NCBI GenBank assembly: GCA_031292275.1
Contig: JARLHL010000071.1
Coordinates: 43,908 to 107,907, forward strand
DNA length: 64,000 bases
Source: Desulfocapsaceae bacterium
GTDB taxonomy: Bacteria; Desulfobacterota; Desulfobulbia; Desulfobulbales; Desulfocapsaceae
Direction of reading: 5' to 3'
Position numbers and translations under genes: made by a program. This document shows positions 53,828-63,999 of this stretch, piece after piece (positions within the stretch are counted from its first letter, which is position 1; the number at the start of each line of letters is the position of its first letter). The notes under the pieces are model-generated. The model was not told where the DNA came from, did not search any database, and saw only the letters and a program-made list of their open reading frames with translations.

Positions 53828-55234
53828 ATGGAAATTATCATAATTTTGTTGGCGCTGGGTTTTCTCATGTTTGTAGCCTACAGGGGCTTCAGTGTTATTT
53901 TATTTGCTCCGATCTGCGCGTTATTCGCGGTACTGCTCACCAATCCGGGCCATGTCCTGCCGTTTTATTCGGGAATTTTTATGGAGAATATGGTTGGGTT
54001 TGTGAAATTGTATTTTCCGGTTTTTCTTCTGGGAGCAATATTCGGCAAGGTTATCGAGATGTCCGGCTTTGCCAAATCGATCACCCGCGCCATTATCGGC
54101 ATAGTCGGCGCTCAACGCGCAATGCTGGCCATCGTCCTGGTCGGCGCCACCTTGACCTACGGCGGCGTCTCTCTCTTTGTTGTCGCCTTCGCCGTTTATC
54201 CGTTTGCGGCAGAACTCTTTCGAGCCGCCAACATTCCGAAACGTCTTATTCCCGGAACGATAGCGCTGGGAGCCTTCACCTTCACCATGGATGCCTTCCC
54301 CGGGACCCCGCAGATACAGAACATCATCCCCACCACCTTTTTCAAGACCAATACCTGGGCCGCACCATGGCTGGGATTGATCGGCGGACTTTTTGTCTTT
54401 ATAATCGGGATGACCTACCTTGAATGGCGGCGGCGGACAGCCCTCAAGGCCGGAGAAGGATATGGCGAGGGACATATCCAGGAACCCGACCCCCTTGCCT
54501 CCGATGAAGCCCTTGCCAATCCGTATCTTGCCATAGCTCCCCTGGTGCTCGTCGGTGTGCTCAACAAAGTTTTCATCAAAACCCTACCGCTCCATTATGG
54601 AACTTCCTTCAATTTCGCCTCAACGGGGATAGCAGCGGTTGCCAAGGTCGCCCCGGTCAGCGTGGATAAGCTTGTCGGCATCTGGGCCGTCGAAGGCGCG
54701 CTTCTTTGCGGCATCCTGCTGGTGCTTGCCTGCAGTATCAGCAGGGTCAGGAAAAATTTCAATGTGAAAATAAACGCATCCATAGCAGGATCGCTTCTTG
54801 CTACCATCAACACCGCCTCCGAATACGGTTTCGGAGCCGTCATTGCCTCGCTTCCGGGATTTGCCGCGGTAAAAGACCATATCGGCGCAACCTTCACCAA
54901 TCCACTGGTCAACGAGGCCGTGACCACGACCACCCTTGCAGGTGTCACCGGCTCGGCATCAGGAGGCATGAGCATTGCGCTCGCGGCCATGGGACAGACC
55001 TATCTTGAACAGGCGCAGAAATTCGGCATCGACCCTCAAGTGCTGCACCGTGTTGCCGCCATGGCAAGCGGCGGCATGGATACCCTGCCCCACAACGGCG
55101 CGGTGATTACCCTGTTGACCATCACCGGGCTCACCCACAAGCAATCCTATAAGGACATCTTTTTCCTGACCTGCATTAAAACCGTCGCCTGTTTTTTTGT
55201 CATCGGCGTCTATTCGGTCTTCGGAATCGTCTGA
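53828..55234 (+). CDS. GntP-family permease
   Basis: 468 residues, around 12 membrane helices. Features of the gluconate/hydroxyacid:H+ symporter family: VVAFAVYPFAAELFRAANIPKRLIPGTIALGAFTFTMDAFPGTPQIQN and the C-terminal GSASGGMSIALAAMG, SGGMDTLPHNGAVITLL. Imports a hydroxy- or keto-acid. Its sigma-54 promoter and neighbours tie it to the SDR and CoA-transferase. Start ATG 53828 after GGGGTG. Confidence 0.88.
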   Translation: MEIIIILLALGFLMFVAYRGFSVILFAPICALFAVLLTNPGHVLPFYSGIFMENMVGFVKLYFPVFLLGAIFGKVIEMSGFAKSITRAIIGIVGAQRAMLAIVLVGATLTYGGVSLFVVAFAVYPFAAELFRAANIPKRLIPGTIALGAFTFTMDAFPGTPQIQNIIPTTFFKTNTWAAPWLGLIGGLFVFIIGMTYLEWRRRTALKAGEGYGEGHIQEPDPLASDEALANPYLAIAPLVLVGVLNKVFIKTLPLHYGTSFNFASTGIAAVAKVAPVSVDKLVGIWAVEGALLCGILLVLACSISRVRKNFNVKINASIAGSLLATINTASEYGFGAVIASLPGFAAVKDHIGATFTNPLVNEAVTTTTLAGVTGSASGGMSIALAAMGQTYLEQAQKFGIDPQVLHRVAAMASGGMDTLPHNGAVITLLTITGLTHKQSYKDIFFLTCIKTVACFFVIGVYSVFGIV

Positions 55235-55298
55235 TCTTCCGGTTTAATAATTGGAGACCTTCCGGGGTTGCCAAAGCATGGGGAAAAGAATGATACAC

Positions 55299-55330
55299 CT
55301 GTCCCGTTGACCTTCACTGTCACGGGACAG
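55299..55330. terminator. Hairpin after the permease gene
   Basis: CTGTCCCGT and ACGGGACAG pair around a 14-nt loop, 65 bases after the stop. No strong T-run. Confidence 0.5.
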
Positions 55331-55410
55331 ATGTCGGATACATCTTCTACAACTGAACACGTCATCTGCAGACACCGGTCAGCGCATCCCAGGACAGCAG
55401 AATGGCGCGG

Positions 55411-56200
55411 TTAATTTTGGAAGAGAGGAACTGCAATATTGTCATTCCCAACCCGCGCGTTCGCTTCAGCAACCAGCGCATCGCATACTTGATACGCAGT
55501 GACAGTAGCGCCATGGCGCATCTTGATCTCAGCCACTTTATTTGACAACTCACCTGTTTTATGAAAGTAATTCCAAAGCCCATCCGTACAGAGAAGGACG
55601 ATATCGCCTGGACTGAGAGCAGTGGATGCTGCATGAATTGTAACTTTATCGTGTTTCATTCCGAGAATCTGCGTCACCCAGTCCGCACGCCGGTCCTCAC
55701 TTGCTTCTTCACGGGAAACGTGTCCGGCCTTGACAACTTCTTCAACCCATGAGTTATCAACAGTGAGCTGCATCTCCCTGGTGTCAGTTACACGATATAC
55801 TTTTGAGTCTCCGCCCCATCCGAACGTAACGAAGCCAGCTTCAATGACAGCGGGGCCGCAACGGTGCATTCCGGATCGTCCAAATTCGGAATATTCCCGC
55901 TCGGAAGCGCCATTGCTGCTTCATGTGCTGCGGCAATGGCATTCTTCATCGCAATCTCCGGTTCATCATCAACAGAGGCAGACAACAAGGAGTCTTTAAC
56001 AACCCTCGTGGTTGATGCAGACGCGCCAGCTGCATGAAATGATGTCGAAACACCATCAGAGACCACCATGACAATTCGTCCGTTCGGCTTTGCTGCAATA
56101 TCTCCACAGTCTTGGTTATGTGCGTGTCGGCGTCTAATATCGCTTACCAGCGCAAGCCGTGCGTCAAGTTCCTGGTGCAGTATTTGGGGACGTCCTTGAA
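55411..56200 (-). pseudogene. PP2C-type protein phosphatase, frameshifted
   Basis: The N-part (HNQDCGDIAAKPNGRIVMVVSDGVSTSFHAAGASA) and C-part (FVTFGWGGDSKVYRV ... GDIVLLCTDGLWNYF ... NDNIAVPLFQN) of a PP2C phosphatase lie in two frames that switch near 55860, after TVAA. The metal-binding aspartates (SDGVS, CTDGLW, NDNIAV) are kept. The far N-terminus is also unclear. A broken gene, or one sequencing frameshift. Confidence 0.72.
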
Positions 56201-56564
56201 TAATTAAGCAGAGGGGACAGAATTATTTTCCATCCAATCCCCATTGCCATTTCTTTTCTTTACAGCTTTATAAATGCAAGAAAAATGTATTCTACCCCGA
56301 CATGTGAAAAATCCTACTATGTGGGAAGTATTTGGACTATTGAAGGATTTGATTTTATTGCCATACTTGACCAGAAACCTTCCTCAGGATAAGGTCAAGT
56401 TACCCTGGTTCTTCATGAGCTAACCTTGCCAAGGCGAATGTAGTAGGATTACAAACAGTTTTGGTTCATTTCCGGTTGGGAATGAATCTTCAAACACCAG
56501 ATTTGGCAATAACTGATGAAATAGACGGCTAACTGACTATTATGTCGACCATATCGTTACGGTA
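56201..56564. other. Intergenic region, nothing recognised
   Basis: AT-rich sequence between a broken phosphatase and the end of the diguanylate cyclase gene. No gene, hairpin or repeat that I can support. Confidence 0.4.
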
Positions 56565-58793
56565 TTATTTATTTCTTTCCCCTGCATCCACCCGGTTTTT
56601 GCCACTACGCTTTGCACGGTACAAATTCTGGTCGGCACGTGACAACAGGGCATTGACCATCTCGCCGGAAACCAGTTGGGCGACCCCGATACTCACAGTT
56701 TTGCTGACAACCGTTTCTGGTGCAGGAGAAAAGATTTCCCGCAAGAATTCCTGGCGGATTCTTTCCGCAATAAACACTGCCTCTTCCTGCGGACTTTCCG
56801 GCAGGAGAACGGTGAATTCCTCGCCACCGTAACGAAAGGCCGAATCAGTTTTGCGGATGCACCGCCTAATTGTATCCGCAAGGCGTTGCAGCACCAGATC
56901 TCCTTTAAGGTGGCCAAAGCTGTCATTGTAAGATTTAAAGTCGTCCATATCGAGCATAAGCAAACTGAGCGGCCGCCCATAACGCTCAGCCCTGTTTATT
57001 TCCTCAACAGCCCGGAGATGAAGATATCTGGCGTTGTAGAGGTTGGTCAGATCATCGGTCATACTTAGTTCGCGATAGCGTTCTTTGCTGACCCTTAAGG
57101 CGTCTTCAGCCTTGCGGCGGCGGGTGACATCCTGCAGGGTCTCAATGGCGCCGATGACCACTCCTGCCTCATCCCGCAACGGCGAAGCAGTAAAAAACAG
57201 CCATTTTCCTTCTGCTTCCTGCATCGGTATGAAATCCTCAACCTCATATCCTTCCCCGACCAATGAGAGACAGAATTTATCACCATACTGCATGGAAATT
57301 TCCTCTTTTGAGACCCCATCGAGGATAAAATCAGCTAACACCGGGCGCTGCTTCGCAGAAAAAGCCTTCCACTGGTTGCATGTTCCTATCATCTGTTCCG
57401 CCTTGAAGCCGGTCATGTTTTCGCAAGCGATATTCCATTCACGGATACGGTGTTCGCGATCGAGGACAAAGGTCGGTACCGCACTTCCCTGAATAATTTG
57501 CGAAAGCCAGCGCTGACTTTCGGCAAGCGCATGTTCGGCCTTCCGGCGGTCGGTAATGTCCTGCAGAGTCTCCAGCGCCCCGACAATCTCCCCCGAGGCG
57601 GACCGCAACAAAGCTGAGGTGAAAAAGATCCAGCATCCTTCCTTCCCCATATGGGGGAAATAACCCTCTGCCTCGAAGCCGTTCCCGAGCAAGGCCCGGC
57701 GATATCCGCTGGTATAATGTTTGGCAATCTCGGACTCAAGAACATTGTCGACAATCAGATCCGCCATGGTCGGTCTGGCTTGCGGATAAAAGGCGCACCA
57801 CTGATTACCGGTATTGATAACTTGCTCGGCCGGTATTCCAGTCAACATCTCGCAGGCGTGGTTCCAATGGGTTAATCGATGATTGTTATCAATGACGAAA
57901 GTCGGCACAGTACTGCTATTCAGAATTTGAGTAAGCCAAGTGGAGGTTTGCTCCAGTCTCTCCACGGCACGCCGGATCTCGGTAACGTTCTGAAGAGTGG
58001 CAATGGCTCCAAGAACTCGTCCTGCACAGTCTTTCAAGGGTGCGGCAGTGATATACAGCCAACCACCGCCGTTATGTAAAGCCGGAAAGTAATCTTCTGC
58101 TTCATAGCCCTCTCCCAGAGGAGACTTGCGATATTCATCGCCAGAATGTTTTGCTAGTTCGCTCTCTATCAGACCGTCGACAACCAGATCCGCCATCGTC
58201 GGTCTGGGAAAATTGTAGAATGCCCGCCAGGAATCCTTGGTTCCGAGAATTTCTTTGGCCGAAAAACCGGTCAAGGCTTCACAGGCCCGATTCCAATCGG
58301 TAACGCAGTGCTCGTTATCAATGACAAATGATGGGACCGTGCTTGCTTCGACGATTCGCTTCAGTCGTTTTAGACTGTTACGCAACCCTTCAACAGCCAT
58401 TTCTCTTTCCAACCGATCCAGATGGTGGCGGGCAATTTTCTGGAGGGTAGTCGGCAACACGGAAAACTGATCAACGGTGGTAGGTTTGAGCAGACAGGCT
58501 TCAATTCCAGTATTAAGCGCCGCATTGAGAAGGTTTCCAAGCTTTTCGGAAACAAGCAGGACCAGAGGTAAAGTTATCCCCTGACTGAGTAACTGACGAC
58601 TGAATTCAAGTCCGGTCACTCCCGGCAAATCGTGGTCAATCGCCACGAGGTCGAAATCTTTGGGAGCGGCAATAAGTGTTCCCCGCGCCTCATCTGCAGA
58701 TCCGCAGATCTTGAGTACTTTGACCACAGGACTATCCTGCAAGGTACTCAAACACCCCTGCTCTGTATTCCTTCCAACAAATAAAATTCGCAT
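56565..58793 (-). CDS. Receiver-PAS-PAS-PAS-GGDEF diguanylate cyclase
   Basis: 742 residues: an atypical receiver (about 1-120, LVAIDHDLPGVTG with phospho-Asp and CLLKPTT), three PAS domains of one shared subtype (each with P(S/T)F(V)-ID/LD..H.. WN.ACE..TG and GxGYE/FEAE(D/G)YFP), and a GGDEF domain with FRYGGEEFTVLLPE. The active site is intact, so it should make cyclic-di-GMP. Its sister gene (59476-61599) has the same architecture but a different output. Confidence 0.88.
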   Translation of the reverse strand: MRILFVGRNTEQGCLSTLQDSPVVKVLKICGSADEARGTLIAAPKDFDLVAIDHDLPGVTGLEFSRQLLSQGITLPLVLLVSEKLGNLLNAALNTGIEACLLKPTTVDQFSVLPTTLQKIARHHLDRLEREMAVEGLRNSLKRLKRIVEASTVPSFVIDNEHCVTDWNRACEALTGFSAKEILGTKDSWRAFYNFPRPTMADLVVDGLIESELAKHSGDEYRKSPLGEGYEAEDYFPALHNGGGWLYITAAPLKDCAGRVLGAIATLQNVTEIRRAVERLEQTSTWLTQILNSSTVPTFVIDNNHRLTHWNHACEMLTGIPAEQVINTGNQWCAFYPQARPTMADLIVDNVLESEIAKHYTSGYRRALLGNGFEAEGYFPHMGKEGCWIFFTSALLRSASGEIVGALETLQDITDRRKAEHALAESQRWLSQIIQGSAVPTFVLDREHRIREWNIACENMTGFKAEQMIGTCNQWKAFSAKQRPVLADFILDGVSKEEISMQYGDKFCLSLVGEGYEVEDFIPMQEAEGKWLFFTASPLRDEAGVVIGAIETLQDVTRRRKAEDALRVSKERYRELSMTDDLTNLYNARYLHLRAVEEINRAERYGRPLSLLMLDMDDFKSYNDSFGHLKGDLVLQRLADTIRRCIRKTDSAFRYGGEEFTVLLPESPQEEAVFIAERIRQEFLREIFSPAPETVVSKTVSIGVAQLVSGEMVNALLSRADQNLYRAKRSGKNRVDAGERNK

Positions 58794-58866
58794 AGACTTT
58801 CCCGTTGGTCAATAATATGATATTGTTTTAAATGGAGCATGTATTTATTAGTATTTCCTCGTATAT

Positions 58867-59133
58867 TTATGAGACAGCACTGATTTCCCCTGATAAAATT
58901 GCAATCGTTGTGAGAGAACCACCCATGCAGTAACCTACTGCTGTACCAAAACCGCTGATGGCGTCCGGTTCAACCCGAATCATTGCCTCATTGGCCACAG
59001 GTCGAAGTCCTGCCTTTCTTAATGCTGCCTTCAGCGTAATTGCACCAAGTTGCACCACCGCCATAGATTGAAAACTTCCACCAAATGCCCCGACAGGCGT
59101 TCTCACTCCAGCAACAATGACAACATCTTTCAT
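58867..59133 (-). pseudogene. Thiolase N-terminal fragment fused to unrelated sequence
   Basis: MKDVVIVAGVRTPVGAFGGSF ... AITLKAALRKAGL is the start of an acetyl-CoA acetyltransferase. After about 40 residues it leaves the family and ends in FGTAVGYCMGGSLTTIAIL. Active-site cysteine and histidine regions are missing, so it cannot be a working thiolase. Confidence 0.65.
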
Positions 59134-59475
59134 GTATTTTTTCCTTTTTGAGTATGCACCACTGCGTGATTCAGCACCAACGTTTTCATAACCACTTAGG
59201 TTGCCAAACATTTCTTCTTGCTTTGATATTCCTTGATATTAGAGAGGAACACAATACGGAATAATTCAGTATGCATTAGGTAGATGGAGTACCTTAGGCC
59301 CACCCAGATTGACAGAAATTTCTTGTCTTGATCGGGCAAGCGGGATACAATTTTAGATACTAATCAGGTTCTTAGTCTTGGCCTGACGAGCCGGTATTCT
59401 TGAGTTTTTTACATGAAATATCCCTGCGCTACTGTCCCACTGCTCTACCTAACCTGTTTTACCATTGAGAGTCCT

Positions 59476-61599
59476 ATGCGAATTCTACTTGTCGAAAGGA
59501 ATACAGAGCAGGGATGTTTGAGTACTTTACGAAACAGTCCCTTGGTTGAGAGTCTGAGGATCTGCCATTTGATTGAAAAGGCTCGGGAAGCAATTCTTAC
59601 CGCAGCCGAAGATTTTGACCTTGTAGCCGTTGACCACGATTTGCCGGGAGTGACCGGACTGGAATTCTGTCGGCAGTTGCTTGATCAAAGGGTGTCCTTA
59701 CCCCTTGTCCTGCTTGTGCCCGAAGGCTTTGGAACACAGGTTCACATGGCGCGCAGTTTCGGGATCGAAGCCTGTCTGATTAAGCCTACCACTAAAGACC
59801 AGTTTTCCATGCTGTCGACAGCCCTACAGGAAATTGCCCGTCACCACCGGGCTCGGCTGGCAAGAGAAAAGGCTGTTAGGGGATTACGCAACAGCCTGAG
59901 AAGGCTGAAGCGTATCGTTCAAGCAAGCACGATCCCCTCTTTCGTAATCAATAACGAACACCAAATTACCGATTGGAATCGGGCTTGTGAAGCCTTGACC
60001 GGTTTTTCGGCCCAGGAAATGCACGGCACCAAGAATTCCTGGCGGGTATTCTATCCTTCGCCCAGACCGACGATGGCAGATCTGATTGTCGATGGTTTGA
60101 TGGAGAGTGAACTGGCCAAACATTCCGGACATGAATATCGCAGGTCTCCTTTGGGCGAAGGTTTTGAAGCGGAAGATTATTTTTCGGCTCTGCCTGATGG
60201 CGGCGGATGGTTGTTTATTACCGCGGCGCCGCTGACAGACCGTTCAGGACAGATTCGCGGGGCCATTGTCACGATTCAGAACGTTACCCAGAGCCGGCGT
60301 GCATTGGAAAACCTGAAACGAACCGCCTCCTGGCTTAAGCAGATTCTCGACAGTAGTACGGTACCGACTTTCGTCATCGACCACAACCACCATCTGACAC
60401 ATTGGAACCATGCCTGCGAGGTGCTGACAGGCATACCGGCCGAACAGGTTATCGGTACCTCTAATCAGTGGCGCGCCTTTTATCCGCAAGCCAGACCGAC
60501 CATGGCGGATCTGATTGTCGACAATGTCCTTGAGTCCGAGATTGCCAAACATTATACCAGCGGATATCACCAGGCCTTGCTCGGGAACGGCTTCGAGGCA
60601 GAGGGTTATTTCCCCCATATGGGGAACGAAGGATGCTGGATCTTTTTCACCTCAGCTTTGTTGCGGTCCGCCTCGGGGGAGATTGTCGGGGCGCTAGAGA
60701 CTCTACAGGACATTACCGACCGCCGGAAGGCTGAACATGCGCTTGCCGAAAGCCGACGCTTGCTTTCCCAGATTATTCAAGGAAGTGCGGTTCCGACCTT
60801 TGTCATTGATTGCGGCCATCGCATCTGTGCATGGAACACCGCCTGCGAAATCATGACCGGTTTCCTGGCGGAGCAGATGATCGGTACACGCAACCAATGG
60901 ATGGCCTTTTCAGCGAAACAGCGACCGGTGCTAGCCGATTTCATCCTCGATGGGGTCACAGAAGAGGAAGTCGCCACACAGTATGGCGACAAGTACCGTC
61001 GCTCTCTGCTCGGGGAGGGATACGAGGTGGAGGATTTTTTCCCCACACTTGGAAAAGAAGGGAAATGGCTATTCTTTACAGCCTCACCTCTGCGAGACGC
61101 GGCAGGGGCGATCATCGGTGCCATCGAGACACTGCAGGATGTTACCCGCCGCCGCAAGGCTGAAGACGCCCTGCGGGTTAGTGAACAACATTATCGAGAC
61201 CTCAGTAAGGTCCTTTTAAAACAAATAGAAATGGATAAAGAAGAAATAGGTCAAGTATTTCAGAAGAATGTTAATCAACTGGTCTTGCCCTTCTTTTCCA
61301 AACTACGCGAAAGCAAGACGGGTTTCAACCAAGACTTAATAATTAAATCAATTGAAAGCAACCTGCGACAAATCAACTCACCTTTTGCTCACCGAATTAC
61401 AACCCTTTATTCAAAATTAACCCCGGCAGAAATCCAAATAGCTAACCTGATAAAAAACGGTCACTCAAGTAAAGAGATTGCTTCTCTTCTCAACATTTCC
61501 GAAAAAACCGTCTATACCCACAGGAGAAACATTCGGAAAAAAAGTGGCATCACAAACCAAAAAATTAATCTGCAAACCATACTCCATCAGCTTGAGTAG
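59476..61599 (+). CDS. Receiver-PAS-PAS-PAS-LuxR response regulator
   Basis: 707 residues from ATG 59476 (MRILLVERNTEQGCLSTL), which matches the start of the sister gene. Receiver (LVAVDHDLPGVTG), three PAS domains nearly identical to those of the diguanylate cyclase (especially the second, NVLESEIAKHYTSGY), then a helical linker and a LuxR/GerE helix-turn-helix (LTPAEIQIANLIKNGHSSKEIASLLNISEKTVYTHRRNI). A DNA-binding output thus replaces the GGDEF domain. The last third (after 61200) is AT-richer than the PAS part. Confidence 0.86.
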   Translation: MRILLVERNTEQGCLSTLRNSPLVESLRICHLIEKAREAILTAAEDFDLVAVDHDLPGVTGLEFCRQLLDQRVSLPLVLLVPEGFGTQVHMARSFGIEACLIKPTTKDQFSMLSTALQEIARHHRARLAREKAVRGLRNSLRRLKRIVQASTIPSFVINNEHQITDWNRACEALTGFSAQEMHGTKNSWRVFYPSPRPTMADLIVDGLMESELAKHSGHEYRRSPLGEGFEAEDYFSALPDGGGWLFITAAPLTDRSGQIRGAIVTIQNVTQSRRALENLKRTASWLKQILDSSTVPTFVIDHNHHLTHWNHACEVLTGIPAEQVIGTSNQWRAFYPQARPTMADLIVDNVLESEIAKHYTSGYHQALLGNGFEAEGYFPHMGNEGCWIFFTSALLRSASGEIVGALETLQDITDRRKAEHALAESRRLLSQIIQGSAVPTFVIDCGHRICAWNTACEIMTGFLAEQMIGTRNQWMAFSAKQRPVLADFILDGVTEEEVATQYGDKYRRSLLGEGYEVEDFFPTLGKEGKWLFFTASPLRDAAGAIIGAIETLQDVTRRRKAEDALRVSEQHYRDLSKVLLKQIEMDKEEIGQVFQKNVNQLVLPFFSKLRESKTGFNQDLIIKSIESNLRQINSPFAHRITTLYSKLTPAEIQIANLIKNGHSSKEIASLLNISEKTVYTHRRNIRKKSGITNQKINLQTILHQLE

Positions 61600-61669
61600 A
61601 CTTCAAGATATTAGAAACAGTAACGAAATAGAGCACGTGTTCAGGTAATCCCATAACAGATTCCTATCC

Positions 61670-61790
61670 CCCCTGCACAATAATCTAAGTGAACGCGACA
61701 TCCGCGAATATGTCATTAAACGAAAGATCAGTGGCAGCACTCGCTCGGAAAATGGCAGACGATGCCGGAATACATTTACCAGCCTAAAAC
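61670..61790 (+). pseudogene. IS66 transposase (TnpC) 3' fragment
   Basis: PLHNNLSERDIREYVIKRKISGSTRSENGRRCRNTFTSLK is the conserved end of the IS66-family transposase; it is cut off on both sides. Confidence 0.7.
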
Positions 61791-62016
61791 TTGCATTTAC
61801 GGGCAGTAAGTTTGTAAATTTGCTGAAACCCTTGCTGGCCCAGGGTTTCAGCCGGGTGGCGTTTGTGGTCGTGTTACTACAGATTTTGACCTTGTTCGGT
61901 CATGTGGATGACCCGTGATGCTGGCTTTATCTTCAATGATTTAAAGATATTTACTGCTACTTCAGTCACCTCGTTGCCTATGAGCACACGATATTTAGAG
62001 TCTCCTCAAAAAACGA
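61791..62016. repeat. Mobile-element junk with a hairpin
   Basis: TGAAACCCT and AGGGTTTCA (61824-61850) pair around 9 bases. The hairpin lies between fragments of two IS elements. No ORF. Confidence 0.3.
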
Positions 62017-62385
62017 CTACTCTAAAAGCATGCTCATTTCTGAAAATCTGAACATACCCTGAAGAACAGTGGCAATTCGAGTAAAGCAGATATGAAACAA
62101 GAAGAAGCACACGTTTCTTCCCCGAGAAAGGAGCTCGTCATACAACTCCCTTAGCAGAACCATCAGGTTCATAACCAGGAAGGTACTATTGATCCATGCT
62201 TCCGATGTCTTCAGAAGTCTTGCTCGGATAGAGTTGAGCCGGTAGCCGTTTTTCCCCTGGCCGAATTTTCCTTCAATGGGAATCCGGTCCAAAGCATCCC
62301 GACGGCGCTGCTTTTTCTCTTGTTTCAATTTTTCCGCATTGCCACGATGTCTCTTTCGGTGGACGGCCAAGTGGTCTGCCACCAA
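62017..62385 (-). pseudogene. IS5-family transposase C-terminal fragment
   Basis: RRDALDRIPIEGKFGQGKNGYRLNSIRARLLKTSEAWINSTFLVMNLMVLL is the end of an IS5/IS1182-like DDE transposase. The N-terminal two thirds are absent, and it runs into IS66 sequence. Confidence 0.6.
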
Positions 62386-62394
62386 ATCGAATGC

Positions 62395-62625
62395 CGTGTT
62401 CTGCAGGCGCCGTCAGTCCATGTAGACGAGACATCGTGCCGGGTTGAAAAGAAGAATCACTGGATCCATGTCTATTATTCCGGCGGAACGACCTTGAAAT
62501 TGCTGCATTGCAAACGAGGCAAAGAGGCTATTGTCGAATTGAATATCATTCCTCGATATGGCGGGGTGATCATCGTAACCGCCAGAACAACCGCATCTAC
62601 CCACCTGCACAGTAATCTGTCATAG
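62395..62625 (+). pseudogene. IS66 transposase (TnpC) core fragment
   Basis: CRVLQAPSVHVDETSCRVEKKNHWIHVYYSGGTTLKLLHCKRGKEAI ... IIPRYGG is part of the IS66 catalytic core (VHVDET). Truncated. Confidence 0.6.
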
Positions 62626-62656
62626 TCCCCCGTAAATTCTACAAAGAGGAGGCACT

Positions 62657-63016
62657 ATGCAACCAAAGACAAAACAAGACACCAGGAAGGACGACAAAAA
62701 CAATCGCCGATTCTGGCAGGCTCATATGAAAGTCTTGCTAACAAGCGGATACAGCCGGGCAGAATATTGCCGCTTGAATAAGCTATCTTATCATGCCTTG
62801 GCATACTGGCAAAAAAGAATTGGAACCGAGGTCGAACCGAAAATGACGAGTGTCATCGTACCGGTGGCACAGATCCCCGCTCGGCAGATTTCTCTACAGG
62901 CAACCACACACCCGAGCTTTACAGTAGACCTGAAAGGCCGGTTCAAGATTGAAGTCGGAGAGAACTTTTCTCCGAGCATGCTTATTCGGCTGATAAACAC
63001 CCTTGAGGCATGCTGA
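62657..63016 (+). CDS. tnpA: IS66-family TnpA (OrfA) protein
   Basis: 119 residues with the helix-turn-helix of IS66 TnpA: FWQAHMKVLLTSGYSRAEYCRLNKLSYHALAYWQKRI, and a C-terminal VDLKGRFKIEVGENFSPSMLIRLINTLEA. RBS AGGAGG before ATG 62657. Overlaps tnpB (TGATG), as usual in IS66 elements. Probably part of an inactive copy. Confidence 0.75.
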   Translation: MQPKTKQDTRKDDKNNRRFWQAHMKVLLTSGYSRAEYCRLNKLSYHALAYWQKRIGTEVEPKMTSVIVPVAQIPARQISLQATTHPSFTVDLKGRFKIEVGENFSPSMLIRLINTLEAC

Positions 63017-63201
63017 TGTTTCCAACTCTGCCCGCAGTCCGTGTCTACCTGGCTACAGGAGTGACGGACATGAGAAAGTCTATTAATGGACTTTCGATTC
63101 TGGCAGCAGAACATCTGAAACTGGATCCCTTTTCCGGCCATCTGTTCGCCTTCTGTAACCGTAAGCGGGATATTGTATACTTTGAAATCGCTCCAGGTTA
63201 A
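63016..63201 (+). pseudogene. tnpB: IS66-family TnpB, truncated
   Basis: MFPTLPAVRVYLATGVTDMRKSINGLS ... LDPFSGHLFAFCNRKRDIV matches the first half of IS66 TnpB (about 115 residues normally). It diverges and stops after 61 codons, so the element was cut here. Confidence 0.72.
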
Positions 63202-63220
63202 GGTTACTACTATTGCTCTT

Positions 63221-63244
63221 AGGGCGAGGAAAACGCCTCGCCCT
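63221..63244 (-). terminator. Terminator-like hairpin at the recombinase end
   Basis: AGGGCGAGG and CCTCGCCCT pair around 6 bases, 10 bases after the recombinase stop (minus strand). Confidence 0.5.
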
Positions 63245-63253
63245 TTCAAACAA

Positions 63254-63999
63254 CTACCCATAAAGAGTCTCGATCCATCTGATGGCTTCAGAATCGTTAA
63301 CTTTGCCAAGGTATCTCTGTGTCGTTGATAAATCAGCATGCCGCAAAATGACTTTGCTGACAATTTCTATTGGAGTACCTGATCTCGATGCATACGTTGC
63401 CGCATGCCGGCGCAGATCATGGGGACGAAGCTCGATATTAACCAGCTTCCCTGCTTTTTTGACCATAGACCAGGCAGCAACATACGAAATGGGGAAAATT
63501 CGGTCACTTTTGCCAATTCCATTGGCTTTTACATAGTCGGTTAACCTTACCAATATTTTGCGTGGAATATAAACCGTTTCTCCAACCCGACCACTTTTCG
63601 GATTCTTGATAGCCAGGGTCCTCTCCTGGATATCGGCCGTGTGAGGTTTAAAACTTCACCGACTCTCATTCCTCCCCGGGCCATGAGTTCCAGCATAAGC
63701 CTGTTCCGGGTATTCATAGTCCGGGAAATGATCTCATCAATGGTTTCTTTGTCGACAATGTTCCACTGAATAGCCTGAGGGCGTTTGAATATCTTCCTGA
63801 TAACAGAGCTGTTGCAGGGATTGGTGAGGGTAGGAAATCCTGTATTGATGCTGAAATTGTAGAAAGATGCGAGTACTGAGTACCGGTTTCTCTTTGTTGC
63901 CTGCTTGCTATTCTTGGTCAAAGAAAGAAGGAATTCCAGCACCTCTTCTTGAGAAACGCTGGCTAAATCACGTTTACCGAATTGAGGAGCATTGAATCG
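63254..63999 (-). pseudogene. Tyrosine recombinase/integrase, frameshifted and cut by the window edge
   Basis: The N-part from the window edge (RFNAPQFGKRDLASVSQEEVLEFLLSL ... LMARGGMRVGEVLNLT with the first catalytic Arg) changes frame near 63645 into ... VRLTDYVKANGIG ... RPHDLRRHAATYASRSGTPIEIVSKVILRHADLSTTQRYLGK, which carries HxxR, H and the Tyr nucleophile. All catalytic residues exist, but in two frames. A single frameshift would inactivate it. Confidence 0.75.

Noticed and set aside
63547..63942. Programmed frameshift in the tyrosine recombinase
   Set aside because: No slippery heptamer or downstream structure was evident near 63645; mutation or sequence error is simpler.
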